Shown here piece by piece: positions 31,080 through 42,717 of a stretch of 64,000 nucleotides of DNA. Every line of letters begins with the position of its first letter. The stretch's first letter is position 1. The stretch is from Flectonema sp. DT1601 (Eukaryota > Euglenozoa > Diplonemea > Diplonemida > Diplonemidae). The stretch covers positions 62,001 to 126,000 of the forward strand of contig OZ025862.1 of assembly GCA_964019425.1 (NCBI GenBank). Direction: 5' to 3'. The notes beneath the pieces were generated by a model. That model ran no database searches, was not told the DNA's origin, and worked only from the letters and a program-made list of their open reading frames with translations. Position numbers and translations under genes: made by a program.

Positions 31080-31680
31080 CTGTTGACTAATGGTGTGAAG
31101 TAACCCCATGCCCTGTAGTCTGTTACAACTTAACACTTAACCGAAGTTAAAAGAAAAATAGCTGTTCTCATTCTAATTAGTTCGTAGCACACTACGGGTA
31201 GCTATTTTAAGTTTTTGAGAGTAATCCATACACCCCGGTGTGAAGTAACCCCATGCCCTGTAGTCAGTCCGTTACAACTCACACTTAACCGAGAAAAATA
31301 GCTGTTCTTATACCAGGTAGTTCGTAGCACACCCCCCCCTCTTTAGCTCTATTCTCTCATTCATCAGTTATGTTGTAGAAAATAAGTCAAGGCCAGCTAT
31401 TGTGTGACTTGAGTCAACCCACCTTTTTGATTATATTATTGTAATTAGCATGAGGGGATTTTGTAAAAATTACAACCAGTGTTGTATCATAAAAAACACA
31501 AACGATAATTCAACATTAGTTTTTAACTCAGCATAATAAAGTAACTATTTAGGTTTCGAGAGTAATCCATATACCCCTCTTTACCTCTATTCTCTCATTC
31601 ATCAGTTATGGTGTGGAAGTCAGTCAGTCAATTATTGTGACTGAGTCATTCCAGAAAGGGGTAATTTGAAACTGTGTGTT
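31080..31680. repeat. Tandem and dispersed repeat block
   Basis: The stretch from ggtgtgaagtaaccccatgc through cgtagcacac occurs twice in a row (about 31091-31200 and 31239-31332). From about 31480 to 31670 the block matches 60830-61070 closely, including gagagtaatccatatacccc, ctctattctctcattcatca and gtggaagtcagtcagtca. The end contains a 7-bp stem TCAGTCA/TGACTGA whose loop differs between copies. A shorter related piece (gataatttaaacattagttc, gttgactaat) is at about 34260-34310. Confidence 0.8.
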
Positions 31681-31691
31681 CATCACGATAA

Positions 31692-31765
31692 CTTGACTTG
31701 TCAGCGGCAGACACGTGAACATAGTTGAGAGCCACCTTGCCATACGTATGAGTACATAATTAATA
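31692..31765. repeat. Lone monomer related to the right-edge 74-bp satellite
   Basis: Contains cgtgaacatagttgagagcc and accttgccatacgtatgagt, which match the satellite unit at 63617-64000 with one change (gagagcc versus gagcgcc). It follows gtcagcggcag, also present just before the satellite. Confidence 0.85.
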
Positions 31766-31914
31766 ATTATATTGTCTTGAAAACTTAATCACAGAAAAAG
31801 ACGAAAGAAGAGGGGGATTTGAGAAGGGAGAGTCAATAATCTACGGAATTGGATAAAAACAAACAAAAGAAGAATACTAAATTAGGACATTATTATTCAT
31901 CAGGTTTATAATAA

Positions 31915-31949
<35 letters not shown>

Positions 31950-32204
31950 ACTCAGTTGGGTTTTTTTTTTTATAATCTGTGTGTGTTGTGCGCTGTGCTC
32001 TGGATACGTCCCATCAGCCAAAAAAATTCCGTGCACTCCCAGTACCATGGTAGTCATATTTGGCTGTTGGGAGAGAGCACCAACAACAACAACAAACAAA
32101 AAAAAAAAAAAAAAAAAAAGTTGCTGTGAAGTGAAGATACTATCCTCACGGCTGCAACCATGTGAAAGTAGCCTAAAACATAAAGTAATCAGGCAGATGA
32201 CTAT
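31766..32204. other. Intergenic
   Basis: T and A runs (31917-31947, 32100-32119) around mixed-composition DNA with no supportable gene. Includes the 3' flank of LIS1. Confidence 0.6.
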
Positions 32205-33737
32205 TCACACTTGTAAACCTGTTTTTTTTTGGGGAATTTTTTTTTTTTTTTTTTTTTTTTTTCTTCAATAAAAATACTTTAAAAAAAAAAAAGTCCCGAT
32301 TACAGAAAGAAAAAAAAAACGACATACCGTCAGCTGATTGTCTGATGAACCAGAAATGAAATATCTCCCAGCAGGATGATAAGAAACAGAAGATACGAAC
32401 GTACTCTCTTGAACTGAAATAGTTCGTAGTAAACGAGCATCTATTAAAGACCAAAGCTTCACCGTTCCGTCATCACTGCCGCTTATTAAGTATTTGCCAG
32501 TTGGATGAAAGACTAGATCGCGAACCCAATCTTTGTGCCCCCCGAGGGTCATTATTTTACTGCAATTCTTAGAATTCCAGACGAATATCATTTTATCTCT
32601 TCCAGCTGAGGCTATGAACTGACTGTCGTTATCTCTAATTCCATTCTCAGGGCTGCTACTTCTTCCGTTTTCATCGTTCGAAGCGAACGTCGCTTGGCGA
32701 AGTAGTTCTGTTGCACCCTCGTTCGCTACTGCAATCTTTTCTATTACGTGATCGTGGTAGCCAATTAGTTTTTCATTACTGTTTTGTTTGTTTGATTATG
32801 ATGAGTTTTTTCAATTTTTCATCCCAAAAAAAAAAAAATAATATTTAAAAAAAAAATTGATTACATACCCACCGCTCACGTCCCACGATCTTATAATTTT
32901 ATCATCACCAGCAACAATTACTATTCCCTTGTCGACACGAGCACATCTCAGCCAATCTCCTTCAGCCGCCCGAAATATTTTTGTTACACAGCTGTTCGCT
33001 ACGTCCCAGAGACGAGCACTTCCATCACGAGATGCGGAGACGAGAAGATGACAATCAGGTCGAACCCACTCAACGTGAGAGACGGTGTGTTCGTGTCCTT
33101 GAAGTCTTCTTATACAGGTTTCACTTGAGATATCGAATACACGAATATCAGTATCGCTGTTTGTTTGTTTTGTTATTTCGTTATAACGACGACACACACG
33201 TCCAAAAACAAAAAGATAATAAACACACTCAGATGAACTCGCCAATCTCTCACCGGCATTATCGACTGAAATACATTTCACTGCACCTTCATGTCCGAGT
33301 AGGGTGCCGATTCCTTCACCAGACTCGTAGTCCCATGTTTTTATTTTTCCATCTTCGGCAGCACTGAAGCAGAGAGGCTGAGCAGGATGAAAACAGAGAG
33401 ATGTAATTTCTTTTTTATTACCATGACCTTCGAGGGTATGAAGCAACCTAGATGGTAGAAAATCTTTCGCAACCGTTCTCTTGACAGTTGAGGGATCCTG
33501 AAGTTCTTCAATTTGTTGTGAGAGTTGTTTATTCATCGCCTCAGCCGCTGTCAACAATTTCGCTTGTCTGAGGATATTCGCGTATTTTCGTTCAAGAGCT
33601 GGAGTGTCTAGAGCTTGTTTTACAGGTCCGTTTTGCATTGCTTCTTTAAACACAGAGGCGACGGTATCAAACCCAACTGTTTCAAAATACTGAAGCATAT
33701 CATCGTGAAGCTGCTGACGCTTACGGTCCGTTAGCAT
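32205..33737 (-). CDS. PAFAH1B1: LIS1/NudF dynein regulator (LisH, coiled coil, WD40)
   Basis: Four exons: 33737-33229, 33156-32868, 32778-32328 and 32218-32205. Introns have GTGTGT or GTATGT donors and ACAG acceptors; the joined frame is 421 codons (420 residues; animal LIS1 is about 410). The N-terminal LisH motif is LTDRKRQQLHDDMLQYFETV. A short coiled coil (AMNKQLSQQIEELQ) follows, then WD40 blades with GH...WD signatures such as HPAQPLCFSAAEDGKIKTWD, GSARLWDV and GHKDWVRDLVFHPTGKYL. The last exon encodes only GLQV and the stop, closing the final blade. LIS1 binds dynein and supports its initiation and force production on microtubules. The sequence atttcacag ends 17 nt upstream of the ATG (33754), too close for a normal 5'-UTR intron to be obvious. 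Confidence 0.93.
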
Positions 33738-34417
33738 CACTTCTATTAGGGGACTGTGAAATAAAAAAAAAAAATTATAATAATAATTTTTTTTTAGTCG
33801 AAAAAGACAAAACAATCCTCCACAATACAAACACGAGTCGAAATCTGCGCAGCCCAACGAGGTTACCGTTCTTTTATTTATAAAAAAAAAAAAAAAAAAA
33901 AAAAAACAAGAATTTAGTTTTTTTGTTTTTTTTTAAACAAAAAAAACGGTTTCATCGACCCATTGGAGCAGAATGAATGGAAAAAAAAAAAAAAAAAGAG
34001 CAAAAGAGCAAAAAAGCAATACACCTACAGACAGTACAAAAGAATGCCACATAAAGGGCACTACAAACTACAAGAACAAGGGAAAACAGATAATACTTTT
34101 TTTTTAATAGGCTATTATACAAAAGAAGAAGGGAAAAAAAAGGTATACAAGAAAAAAAAAAAAACAAGATTATTTAAAATTCAAAACAATTGAAAAGGGA
34201 GCCAACTGTTTTAATTTTTTTTTTTTGTACGTGAAAAAAAAAAAAACACAAAATATAATTGCATAACGATAATTTAAACATTAGTTCATAAGTTGACTAA
34301 TGGGGTGATGCCTTAACTTAGAACAAAGGGAAGGAGGGGAGGGACACACAAAGACATATAACGAACGATACAGACTTAAAAAAAGAGAGAAGAGAAAAAA
34401 AAAACAGGCCTCCCCTC
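33738..34417. other. Intergenic with a partial dispersed repeat
   Basis: LIS1 leader, A/T runs, and at about 34200-34312 a diverged copy of the caactgtttgatttt / aacgataatttaacattag repeat seen at 31015-31085 and 60828-60925. Confidence 0.6.
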
Positions 34418-35294
34418 CTAATATTTCTTAGGTGAAGGAGAACACGATCCGATGTGAGCTTTCGGTGTTTTTGGTGCTCTTCTTCCCGAAGCTGGACGAG
34501 GGGAGACTGCGGGTATAGGAACCTCAGGTCCCCCTCCATAACGCCTCGACAAGATGCTGAAGACTTCTTCTTCCCTACCAGGGATGTCTTTAGCGTGTGA
34601 TCGCACCCAGTAGTTAAAAACGCTTTTAACTTCCGTAAAGGGAGTATCTGTAGTAACGTGACTCAGTACTGTGTGACCAAGTTCAACGACTGCCTTTAAA
34701 ATTGAAACCATTTCTGCTTTGTTTCCAGCGATTGATTTGATGATCCGTTCCTTTTCAATTTTTAGATCTTCCCAAAGACCAGGATTGTCTTGAAATGCTG
34801 CATCAGACCATTCCGGACTTCGAATTGGCTTCCATTGACCAGTAACAGGATTCTGTTCCAGCACTCTATTCCGTTTCGCAAAGGCCATTTTAGATATTAA
34901 TTGTTTTGATAATTCAGAGCAAAGAGTTGCTCTCAAATCATGCAATGCGTCTTGCGACAATCTCAAATCTTTGATACAAGAGATGTTAGTCTCGCAGGCG
35001 TAGACTCCGTTGTAGGGGTATTGACCTGCTTCCTTCAGCTTTAGAAACATTTCTACAATCTTCTGTCTCATTACTAGAAACTGTTGGACTGTGTACGTTC
35101 CGATATTTCCAAGTTTTGGAGCCAATCCTTTCAGTTCGCTGTTTTTGTGTGTTTTTTGTTTCATTAGAAAGTATACTTTTTTTTTGTTGTTACTTAAAAA
35201 AATCCCAGTCAAGAGGATGAAATCGATCGAGATGATGGGGGACTCCCTCCGTGCCATCGTCGATGACGGGAGGAAAGAGCTCGCTTGTCAACAT
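34418..35294 (-). CDS. Unrecognised conserved-looking protein, two exons
   Basis: Exon 1 is 35294-35194 and exon 2 is 35138-34418, separated by a 55-nt intron (GTAACA donor, AACAG acceptor); the joined frame is 274 codons (273 residues). The junction reads HPLDWDFFNELKGLAPKLGN. The middle is helical with alternating charge (QQFLVMRQKIVEMFLKLKEA, EDLKIEKERIIKSIAGNKAE) and has a possible extended site PVTGQWKPIRSPEW. The tail is Pro/Ser/Arg/Lys-rich (PRPASGRRAPKTPKAHIG) and probably disordered. No signal peptide or membrane segment. I do not recognise the family. Exon 1 lies in a GC-rich island unlike the surrounding DNA; an in-frame Met further upstream (35441) is possible, but 35294 gives the simplest start. 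Confidence 0.7.
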
Positions 35295-35700
35295 GATGGC
35301 TGAGGCCGGACAAGTGCCAGACATGTGCTCGACACAGCCCAGAACACCCTGCCCTTGGGATGGGGTTTGAAGGGGATGAGACCCCATCCCAACTGTACAA
35401 TGGGGACTTCCTGGGGGGCACCGTTCGGGACGGAGGAACACTGTCAGGAGTACAACAGGAAGGTGGCGCAGCTGGAGAAGAAAGCGGAGCTGCTAGCAGA
35501 CCTGGAGGACTGTCAGGTGGCCATTACAGAATAGGTGTCACCGCCTGTGTTTACAGAACTGGTTTCGGAGATGAATCCAAACTTCGAGGGTTTAGCTTGT
35601 GTGGGAGGAATGGCTCACCGAGAGCTGAAGGGACAAACTGGCGCACCAATTGGTGACGCAGCAGCTGGCGGCAAACGAGGTTTACGTGTGCTGTTCAGAC
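35215..35700. other. GC-rich island with open frames on both strands
   Basis: About 480 bp of mixed, visibly GC-richer sequence without homopolymers, bounded by T/A-rich DNA at both ends. It holds exon 1 of the unrecognised gene and the last exon of the myosin gene on the minus strand. On the plus strand one frame is open from about 35325 to 35700 apart from one TAG at 35532, and reads protein-like (for example YNRKVAQLEKKAELLADLED). A second plus frame is open over 35360-35656. Confidence 0.6.
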
Positions 35701-38700
35701 ATTCTTTTTTTTCGTTCTTACAATGGGAAAAAAGAAATTTACATACTTTCGATGTTGTTGATGACCAACGTGATCCGGAAGGATCGGTGACTTTGCGATG
35801 AGATATTTTCCTGTTCCACCAGTTCTCGGGGGTGAACTCACATTGTGAGAAGGAACTCGATTGTTTCGAAGTGGAGACGCATCTCTAGACGGATGTCCAG
35901 AATTCCCATCGAGACTCGTACGAGTCGCGAGTATCTTTTGAGGTTTACTCAGAGGAGGTCGGTTATGAGATTTCTTCATCTGCTCAATGTCAGGGACACC
36001 CGTACATCCTTTCCAAACATGTTCTCTTTCAGTCCTCTCTGGTGGTTCTCTGTGACAGATAAAACCAACAGTTGAACTCTGTTGCTCGTCGTACAGTCTG
36101 ATTTCTTTGAGGTGGATTCGAGTGTCTTCGATTCTACGCTTTCGTTTGCTGATGTGGTCTGACCAGAATTTTACAGCACCCAACGATTCGATCCAAGGAT
36201 AAGCATTGTCATCTAGTGAGTTCATAAATATATCTAACATTCCTCTTCTTTCTGTTGATTCAGTTCTCTGAACAGATTCAAGTTGAATGAGAAGCTGCCT
36301 CTGAGACATTTCACTCTTCAACATCGTCGTCAGCTGCACGAATCCAATTTCATAACCAAACAGCTCAGCGATGTAGTGAAATGTCTTTTCTTGTTCAGGT
36401 TGTATTTGTCTTCTCTTTATTTCTTCAGTTTCTTGAATTGCGAATAAAAGTCTGTCGATTAATTGTAATTTTAATTCAGCAAAGAACGGAAGAGAAGCGC
36501 TATACGCAAGTTCCTTATCCTGTTTGCATGACAGTAGAATGTCCTCACGGTCGTTGTTGCTTGCTTCTAGTTTTACTCGTAGGATGCGAGAATTTTCTAA
36601 TAAATCAGTTCTGAGATCTGAGAACTCTGAAGACATTTCACTCTCGATGTTGTACCGGTTGGTTTCTTCGTCGTCGAGGATCTCTTTTTGTTGAGATGAG
36701 AATATCTTGTTTTGTTCCAATCGAACTCGTCGTAGCTCTGCCCTCGTTGATGCCGTTCGCGAAATCCAATCTCTGACTTCTTCTTGAATTGTGCGACAGG
36801 AGGCAGACCAATTCTTCCTTCTCGTCATTTGTTCACTTATCGTAGTCCATGAAAATTGTTTTATACAAATAATGTGATTACGTAGAGCCTTCACTCGGAG
36901 GGCTTCCAACTGTTGATTCGCATCATTTTTTAAAAAAACCCGAGTCTTTCCAATTTGAGCTTTTAATTTATCAAAACCAGCTTCTTTGAGAATCTTAGCA
37001 CTGAAATCAGCCAAGACTTTCGTTGGTGAATCCATAGCAGGATATGGACCCGACACGATTACTTTATACCGACTGAGGAAACGGGGAAACGTTGGGCGGA
37101 CTGGGTATCCAGCTTTTCTGATTTTCACTGTCCCCAATACACCAGACGATTCCAACTGCGTCATCATCGTTATACCATCAACGAGGAGAGGTTTCTTCGC
37201 TGGATGTGGTTTCACACATCTGATCCAGTGAGGATTCGTGCTGTTAATTAAAGCCATCAAAAGCGATAGTTGCTCTCTGAAGAATCCACCAACAGTTACC
37301 TTCTTAGCATTCTCATCGTGAGGAGGTATGAGCGATGCTATGAGTGGAATGCTTGACGATCTCATCAACGATTTCATAGTTGGTTTCAACGTATCTCTAT
37401 TCTTATCAAGCCATCCCTCAACAGTGTACGTCACTGACGCGGCGTAGTGGTGTACAATGAATGCTGATTTTGACAGTTTTTTCAGAGCAAAGAACGGGTT
37501 CGAGGAGCAGTTTTCTTCAACTTTTTGCATGAATCCGGCATCAGAACCCTTTCCCATCGCACACTCATCGTCCAGTAGACCAAAAATACCAATTTTATCG
37601 GTCATTAGCCGAAGGCAAGGACCGTTGTCTGGACAAGTGACTTCAGTGACGTCGATTCCTTCGGCTCTGCAGTCGTCCATGTCTTTGTTGAAGATGAAAT
37701 TATTATAATGATTTTGAAGTGTTTCGTTAGCGAGATTGATACAAATTTGTTCAAAAGAGTTGTATTCGAAATCTTCAAATCCAAAGATGTCGAGCAGACC
37801 GATGTAGTTCTCACCAGTGCCACTGTCAGTGTTTCTGTTGATTTTTTCAACTTCCCAACCAAAGACCTGATCATATAAGGCTTTACAAACAGCGTCACGG
37901 GCGTCAATTGCTTTTACGGAGTTTAGTTTTGCCATGACTGGTCCTTCACGGGTTTCAAGGGTTAGGGTTGTGAATTCAAAGGAGAGATTATCAGGACCTA
38001 CTCCCCACTGATCAGTTGCTGATGTTAAGTATTGCATTCCACTCGGAGAGACTTCGCAGCTGTCGTCGTCGATCGCATCGAAGGTTGTTCTCAGACAATG
38101 AAGTACACCCGACACAACCCTCCAAACTCCATCAACATCTTCATCTGAGAACCCGCAATCTCTCATCGCAGTTAGACAGAGATCGTAGTCTTCTGAGTCG
38201 TCAACTCCTTCGATGTTCATCGCCTGTCCAGAATTGATGTGGCTGTTTTCAATATCACTGATGTTGTATTTCCCTGCATCTCTTCCTTTGCTTAATAAGT
38301 AGAATGCGTGGTACACTCGTTCGTTCTTCGAAGACGTAACGATTCGACTCTTTTCCAACAAATACTTAATGGTATATGCCCCTATCAAGTTCCCCGATGA
38401 GCAGAATTGAACTTTCATGAATTTTCCAAAACGACTGCTGTTGTCGTTTCTCACGGTTTTCGCATTTCCAAAACCTTCCAAGACCGGACTGGCTTGATTA
38501 ATGTTAAAAGCAACTTTTCTAGCGTTTTCCTTGTCTTCACTTGACCCGTGAATACACGAAAGGCATCCAAGGTATTTCATTACGATCTTTGCTGCTTCTG
38601 TTTTACCTGCTCCCGACTCACCCGAAATTAGAATTGTTTGACTTTCATTGTCTCGACGAAGGTCATGCCAAGTATTGTGAGCTTGTGCCCAAGAATGAGG

Positions 38701-39138
38701 AAGGTTGTCTTTTATTGTCTCCCCTTCAGAAAGGTATTTTGGCATGTTGTCATCAACGTACCAGGGAATTTTAAAATTCCAAGGGTTGAGTGCTACTACT
38801 ATGGCTCCGATGTTTGTGTAAACGACGTCTCTCATATATCGAACATATAAACACCGTTGGATTGTTGCGTCGTGGAGGATTGTTAGGTTCAGTAAATCAT
38901 CAACGTCCTCATCAACGACATCTTCACGGACTGGCCACACTTTATCTTCTCCAAGTTTTTCAATAGTTTCCAATTTTCCTTTTTTTGATGCGCTGTAGTC
39001 AACTCCTTTTACCGTAAATACTTTTCCATCATCATCCTCAACCTCTCCTATTGACCAAGCGTGTTCTGGTTCCCAGTAGTAGACTTTTGATCCAGGTCTG
39101 CAAAGCTCTCGATTGAGCTTCTCACCATCTTTAATCAT
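35615..39138 (-). CDS. Unconventional myosin heavy chain
   Basis: Main exon 39138-35747, a 56-nt intron (GTATGT...AACAG), and last exon 35690-35615, giving 1156 codons (1155 residues). An SH3-like N-terminus (SKVYYWEPEHAWSIGEVEDD) precedes the motor. P-loop GESGAGKTE lies near residue 173, switch 1 NDNSSRFGKF, switch 2 DIFGFEDFEYNSFEQ near 449, actin-binding-loop region HWIRCVKPH, and converter region near 740. The neck after KTRVFLKND has only a degenerate IQ-like stretch. A Glu/Arg-rich helical segment covers roughly 790-1000. The tail is short, Pro/Ser-rich and basic, with no FERM, MyTH4 or cargo domain, so it is not class II or VII. The class cannot be set from this. A (CT)n tract about 30 nt upstream of the ATG is pyrimidine-rich on the coding strand. 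Confidence 0.92.
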
Positions 39139-39981
39139 ACTCTCACAATGGTGTTAAGGGGAGTGAGAGAGAGAGAGAGAGAGACAGAAGGGAGGAGGAA
39201 ACAACTCTTTTTCTAATAAAAATAGAAAAGTTAAATAACTACCATAATACAACATTTCGATTGTTACTTAACGAAACACCAGAATAGAATATTGGGCGAG
39301 GGGGGCAACACGGGAAACAAAGAAACTTTTTTTAAAAAAAAAAAAACAAAGAAAAAACAAAAACCAAGCATAGGGGTTCCAAAACACGAACATTTCGCAT
39401 GAAAAAAAAAATCGATTTCCGCAAACAACATTTTATAACAAAAAAAAAAAAAAAAAAAAAATCGATTTTTTTTTTTTGGGTGAGTTTTATAACACGTTAA
39501 TTGCAGTCAGGAAAACTAACATTTCTTTCTCAGAGTTTTTTTATTGTTCTCTGACTCCCGTCGGTTGGAAGAAAAAAAAAAAAAAAAAAAAAAGAATGAA
39601 CATAAAACAATTATTTCAGTTCATTTATCAAACACCAACGAGATATTCTGAACCCAGAACTCCACAGCTTGCAAGCTAGTTTTTTGAGTATACCTTTTTT
39701 TTCATTACTTAAGGGAAGAGTATCCCCCACACAATGTTACAATAACAACGCAACAGACAAAGACCTTTTTTTTATCATTATATAAATTATATAAATGAAT
39801 TGATCGTGAGAAAATGACAACAAAACTCATATGTTTGCTGAATCAACTAATCTCCCCAATCACCGATACACCGACCGATAAAAAAAAAAAAAAAAAAAAA
39901 AAAAAACAGCAGTTTCCGTTTTTTTATAGAAGGATAATTGTCATCAACACAAAGAGATCGATCATATATTTTTACATCAGG
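39139..39981. other. Intergenic, homopolymer-rich
   Basis: A (GA)n tract at 39163-39184 just upstream of the myosin ATG, several A/T runs (39441-39480, 39879-39905), no gene. Confidence 0.7.
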
Positions 39982-40225
39982 TGATGTGTCAGCAACTTTT
40001 AAAAAAGTTAAACCAAACCAATTTTATTATTAAATATTAATATTGGTTTATCAGAGAGGTGAGGGGGTTGACAGTATGTGAGACATCGATCATCCCACTT
40101 TTGGTACAGCCGCGTCTACAATAAAAACCACCGCATGTGCCTGAGTTCAATGATTTCTGACCACCCAAAAATCCCACAACAACAGCTTACACGATTGCAA
40201 GTCGAGTCTTCCCATGCTGCTGATC
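39982..40225 (-). pseudogene. Truncated, internally deleted copy of the adjacent ARFRP1 gene
   Basis: Matches the 3' half of the neighbouring ARFRP1 gene in the same orientation. The piece gatgtgtcagcaactt through aaccaa corresponds to 40243-40278, and the copy then jumps to sequence matching 40437 onward (ttttattattaaatattaat, gagacatcgat, tacagc-gcgtctacaataaaa). It ends with cacgatt-caagtcgagtctt, matching about 40648-40669. At least three internal segments are missing and there are single-base indels, so it cannot encode the protein. It begins a few bases downstream of the intact gene's stop. Confidence 0.85.
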
Positions 40226-40231
40226 AGATGT

Positions 40232-40849
40232 TCACATTGGCGATGTGTCAGCAACTTGTAAAAAGTTAACCAACCAATTAAGTCCTTCGATGATGTTTTC
40301 CCCATTGAGAGCACAGCATGGGGTCATTCGGTATCGTTTGCTTTGTTTAAAATATGAATTTAGTGAGAATCCGTTTTCTGGATCAGACCCTGCGATGATA
40401 CCAACGATCTCAGAAGTTGACAAAGCAGAGTGTTGATCAATTTTATTATTAAATATTAATATTGGTTTATCAGAGAGGTGAGGGGTTGACAGTATGTGAG
40501 ACATCGATTCTCGAACCTCATCCCACTTCGGATCGTCTTTTGGTACAGCTGCGTCTACAATAAAAACCACTGCATGTGCCTGAGTAGAAAATCTATCCCA
40601 AATTGCTCTGAGTGATTTCTGACCGCCCAAATCCCACAACAACAGCTTACACGATTGTAAGTCGAGTCTTCCTATGTTTAGTCCCACGGTTGGGCATATC
40701 TTGCTTGGCGGCAGAGCTGGGATCCCATGCATCGCCTTAATCCGTTCCAAAACTGTTGACTTTCCAGCATTGTCTACCCCTATTAACATCACTCTGTATT
40801 CATCTTTTTTAAATAATATTTTCCACAAACCGTACAGTAGGTGAAACAT
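40232..40849 (-). CDS. ARFRP1: ARFRP1 (ARL3p-type) small GTPase
   Basis: 205 residues, single exon, ATG at 40849; human ARFRP1 is about 201. The N-terminus MFHLLYGLWKILFKKDEY aligns with the amphipathic helix of ARFRP1, which lacks the Gly2 of classical ARFs and is N-acetylated for Golgi targeting. P-loop GVDNAGKST, switch 1 PTVGLNIG, switch 2 WDLGGQ, nucleotide-base motif NKID and CCALNGENI are intact. Expected role: trans-Golgi recruitment of ARL1 and golgin tethers. An acceptor-like cttcaacacag ends at 40890, 41 nt upstream of the ATG. A broken partial copy lies directly downstream. Confidence 0.92.
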   Translation of the reverse strand: MFHLLYGLWKILFKKDEYRVMLIGVDNAGKSTVLERIKAMHGIPALPPSKICPTVGLNIGRLDLQSCKLLLWDLGGQKSLRAIWDRFSTQAHAVVFIVDAAVPKDDPKWDEVRESMSHILSTPHLSDKPILIFNNKIDQHSALSTSEIVGIIAGSDPENGFSLNSYFKQSKRYRMTPCCALNGENIIEGLNWLVNFLQVADTSPM

Positions 40850-41140
40850 GTGTTCCCTTCCCCCCCAACACAACACAACACACACAGATCTGTGTTGAAG
40901 AAAAAAAAAAAAATTAATAAAACAAAAATAAAAATCAATATAATAATCACAAAAAATACAATCCCTCACTGACTCATAATTTGTACAAAAAATATATAAA
41001 AATAAATAAATAAATAAAATCGGAAGTGAGGTACATAACCTTTTTTTAATGCAATTACGAAAAAAAGCAAACAGGCTCACTCTACGTGAAATTCTAAAAA
41101 AAAAAAAAAAATTAAAAAAAAAAAAAATCATTGACAAAAA

Positions 41141-42421
41141 TCATATGAATTTCGCACTTCCCTGGAGAGTTGGATCCCAAATAAGATTCATGACGGAATC
41201 GAACTTGGTGAGATCAACCTGATACCTTCCAGTTGTGGGGTTGGATGAAATCATTGTCCTATCAAACTCGCCATTAAAAACAATATTAGAGGCGTTGTAT
41301 GACTGCTTCACTTGTATTGTTTGATGCGACGAATCATCGACAGCCTTCACAACGCAGAGTATTTCCGATCGCGTATTCACAAAATCTTCATACGCAAAAC
41401 CCGTGATGGGGGAATCCTCATCCAAAACGTGAACGATAGTTGCGGGAAAACTCAGATACGGAGCAGGCAGAGCCGCAGTTCCCTTTTTGCAATTTCTTTT
41501 TTCATAAGAAGGAACCCAAGACAATTCTTCAATAGAAATATCTGGATACTCCGTCGTCCCGATATCCTGAAATAAATAAAGGGAAACATCTACTTCAGAA
41601 GGAGCATGATGCTGCAATGACGCTATTCTAAAAGCTACTGCAGGTCTCGGGCGGTATTGAGTTCGAGAATCATCCCATACGACGGTGGCGTCGTTGACAG
41701 TAGCAGATTGGGAAAACACAATCGTGTGACGAAGTTTTTTCACAGTCAAGATTTTTTGAAAAACGATCGCGGCGATGATAGGCAACATCAACATAGATAT
41801 GTAACTCTCAACCATGACAATAGCGTAATTCCAAGAACCTTTTGGACTCAGCTCTCCGTACCCAATCGTACTCAGGGTCTCGACAGAAAACTCAAAGGCA
41901 TACCAAAACTGACACTTGTGAGTAGCAGTAGCGTGAACAGTCAATAGCGAAGTAGCATTCCCAAACAAACAAGGCAACAGATACAACAGCGCAAACGAAA
42001 CATTTATTACGATATAAAGAAAAAATGATATCAACATCAACTTCCACCATCTCAAAGTCATTAAAAAATGATAAGGAACTGACAAAGCAGTTAACGCCCA
42101 GTTCGATCCCGTCACTATGATGGTATATTCATAATTGCTTGTGTCGATCATTGGCGCGTGAACCCCTGAACTTGGACCAGAAGGGGTCGTTAAATATTCA
42201 GGACTTGATTTTCTAGCTGATTGGTATTTATGAGGTTTTAATTTGCCTCGTTGAACTCGAGGAAATCTGGGACTCCTACACCCGGACAGTAAATGAGACT
42301 CTTCTTCATTCGAGCATTCACTCAACGCTGACGGAGTGACTGATGGGGATACACTCGAATGCTGCTTCGGTGCCGAAAATGTATCATACGAAGTGCTAAC
42401 CGTTGGCTTTGGTCTCTTCAT
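41141..42421 (-). CDS. Inward-rectifier-type (Kir) potassium channel subunit
   Basis: 426 residues, single exon. A Ser/Pro-rich cytoplasmic N-terminus of about 95 residues precedes two membrane segments: M1 (ISFFLYIVINVSFALLYLLP) and M2 (VESYISMLMLPIIAAIVF). The pore segment FWYAFEFSVETLSTIGYGEL has the Kir-style FSxET-x-TIGYG selectivity filter at about residues 183-187. Cys residues flank the pore loop (LPC and HKC), as in Kir channels. The rest is the immunoglobulin-like cytoplasmic domain (AFRIASLQHH corresponds to the FRIANLR strand; RTMISSNPTTGRYQVDLTKF near the end). By alignment the M2 rectification-controller position is Leu rather than Asp/Asn, which would predict weak rectification; this is inference. 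Acceptor-like ttttttcag ends at 42469, 48 nt upstream. Confidence 0.9.
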   Translation of the reverse strand: MKRPKPTVSTSYDTFSAPKQHSSVSPSVTPSALSECSNEEESHLLSGCRSPRFPRVQRGKLKPHKYQSARKSSPEYLTTPSGPSSGVHAPMIDTSNYEYTIIVTGSNWALTALSVPYHFLMTLRWWKLMLISFFLYIVINVSFALLYLLPCLFGNATSLLTVHATATHKCQFWYAFEFSVETLSTIGYGELSPKGSWNYAIVMVESYISMLMLPIIAAIVFQKILTVKKLRHTIVFSQSATVNDATVVWDDSRTQYRPRPAVAFRIASLQHHAPSEVDVSLYLFQDIGTTEYPDISIEELSWVPSYEKRNCKKGTAALPAPYLSFPATIVHVLDEDSPITGFAYEDFVNTRSEILCVVKAVDDSSHQTIQVKQSYNASNIVFNGEFDRTMISSNPTTGRYQVDLTKFDSVMNLIWDPTLQGSAKFI

Positions 42422-42683
42422 TTATTTTATTAATTTTTTATTAAAAAACCTTCCCCTCCTGGAAGGTTCTGAAAAAAAAAAAAAAGATGACTACAATTTT
42501 TTTTTTTTTTTTTTTTTTAATTTAGTAACTCTTCCTTTCCTTCCATTCGTTAGAACATTCATTTTTTCGACTATTCTGAGATCGAAAAAGGAGAAAAAAA
42601 AAAAAAAAAAAGAGAGAAAATTAGAAAAACACAATTTATATATAAAATAAAGGGTAAATAAGGGTGTAAGTGACGAAACTAAA

Positions 42684-42717
<34 letters not shown>

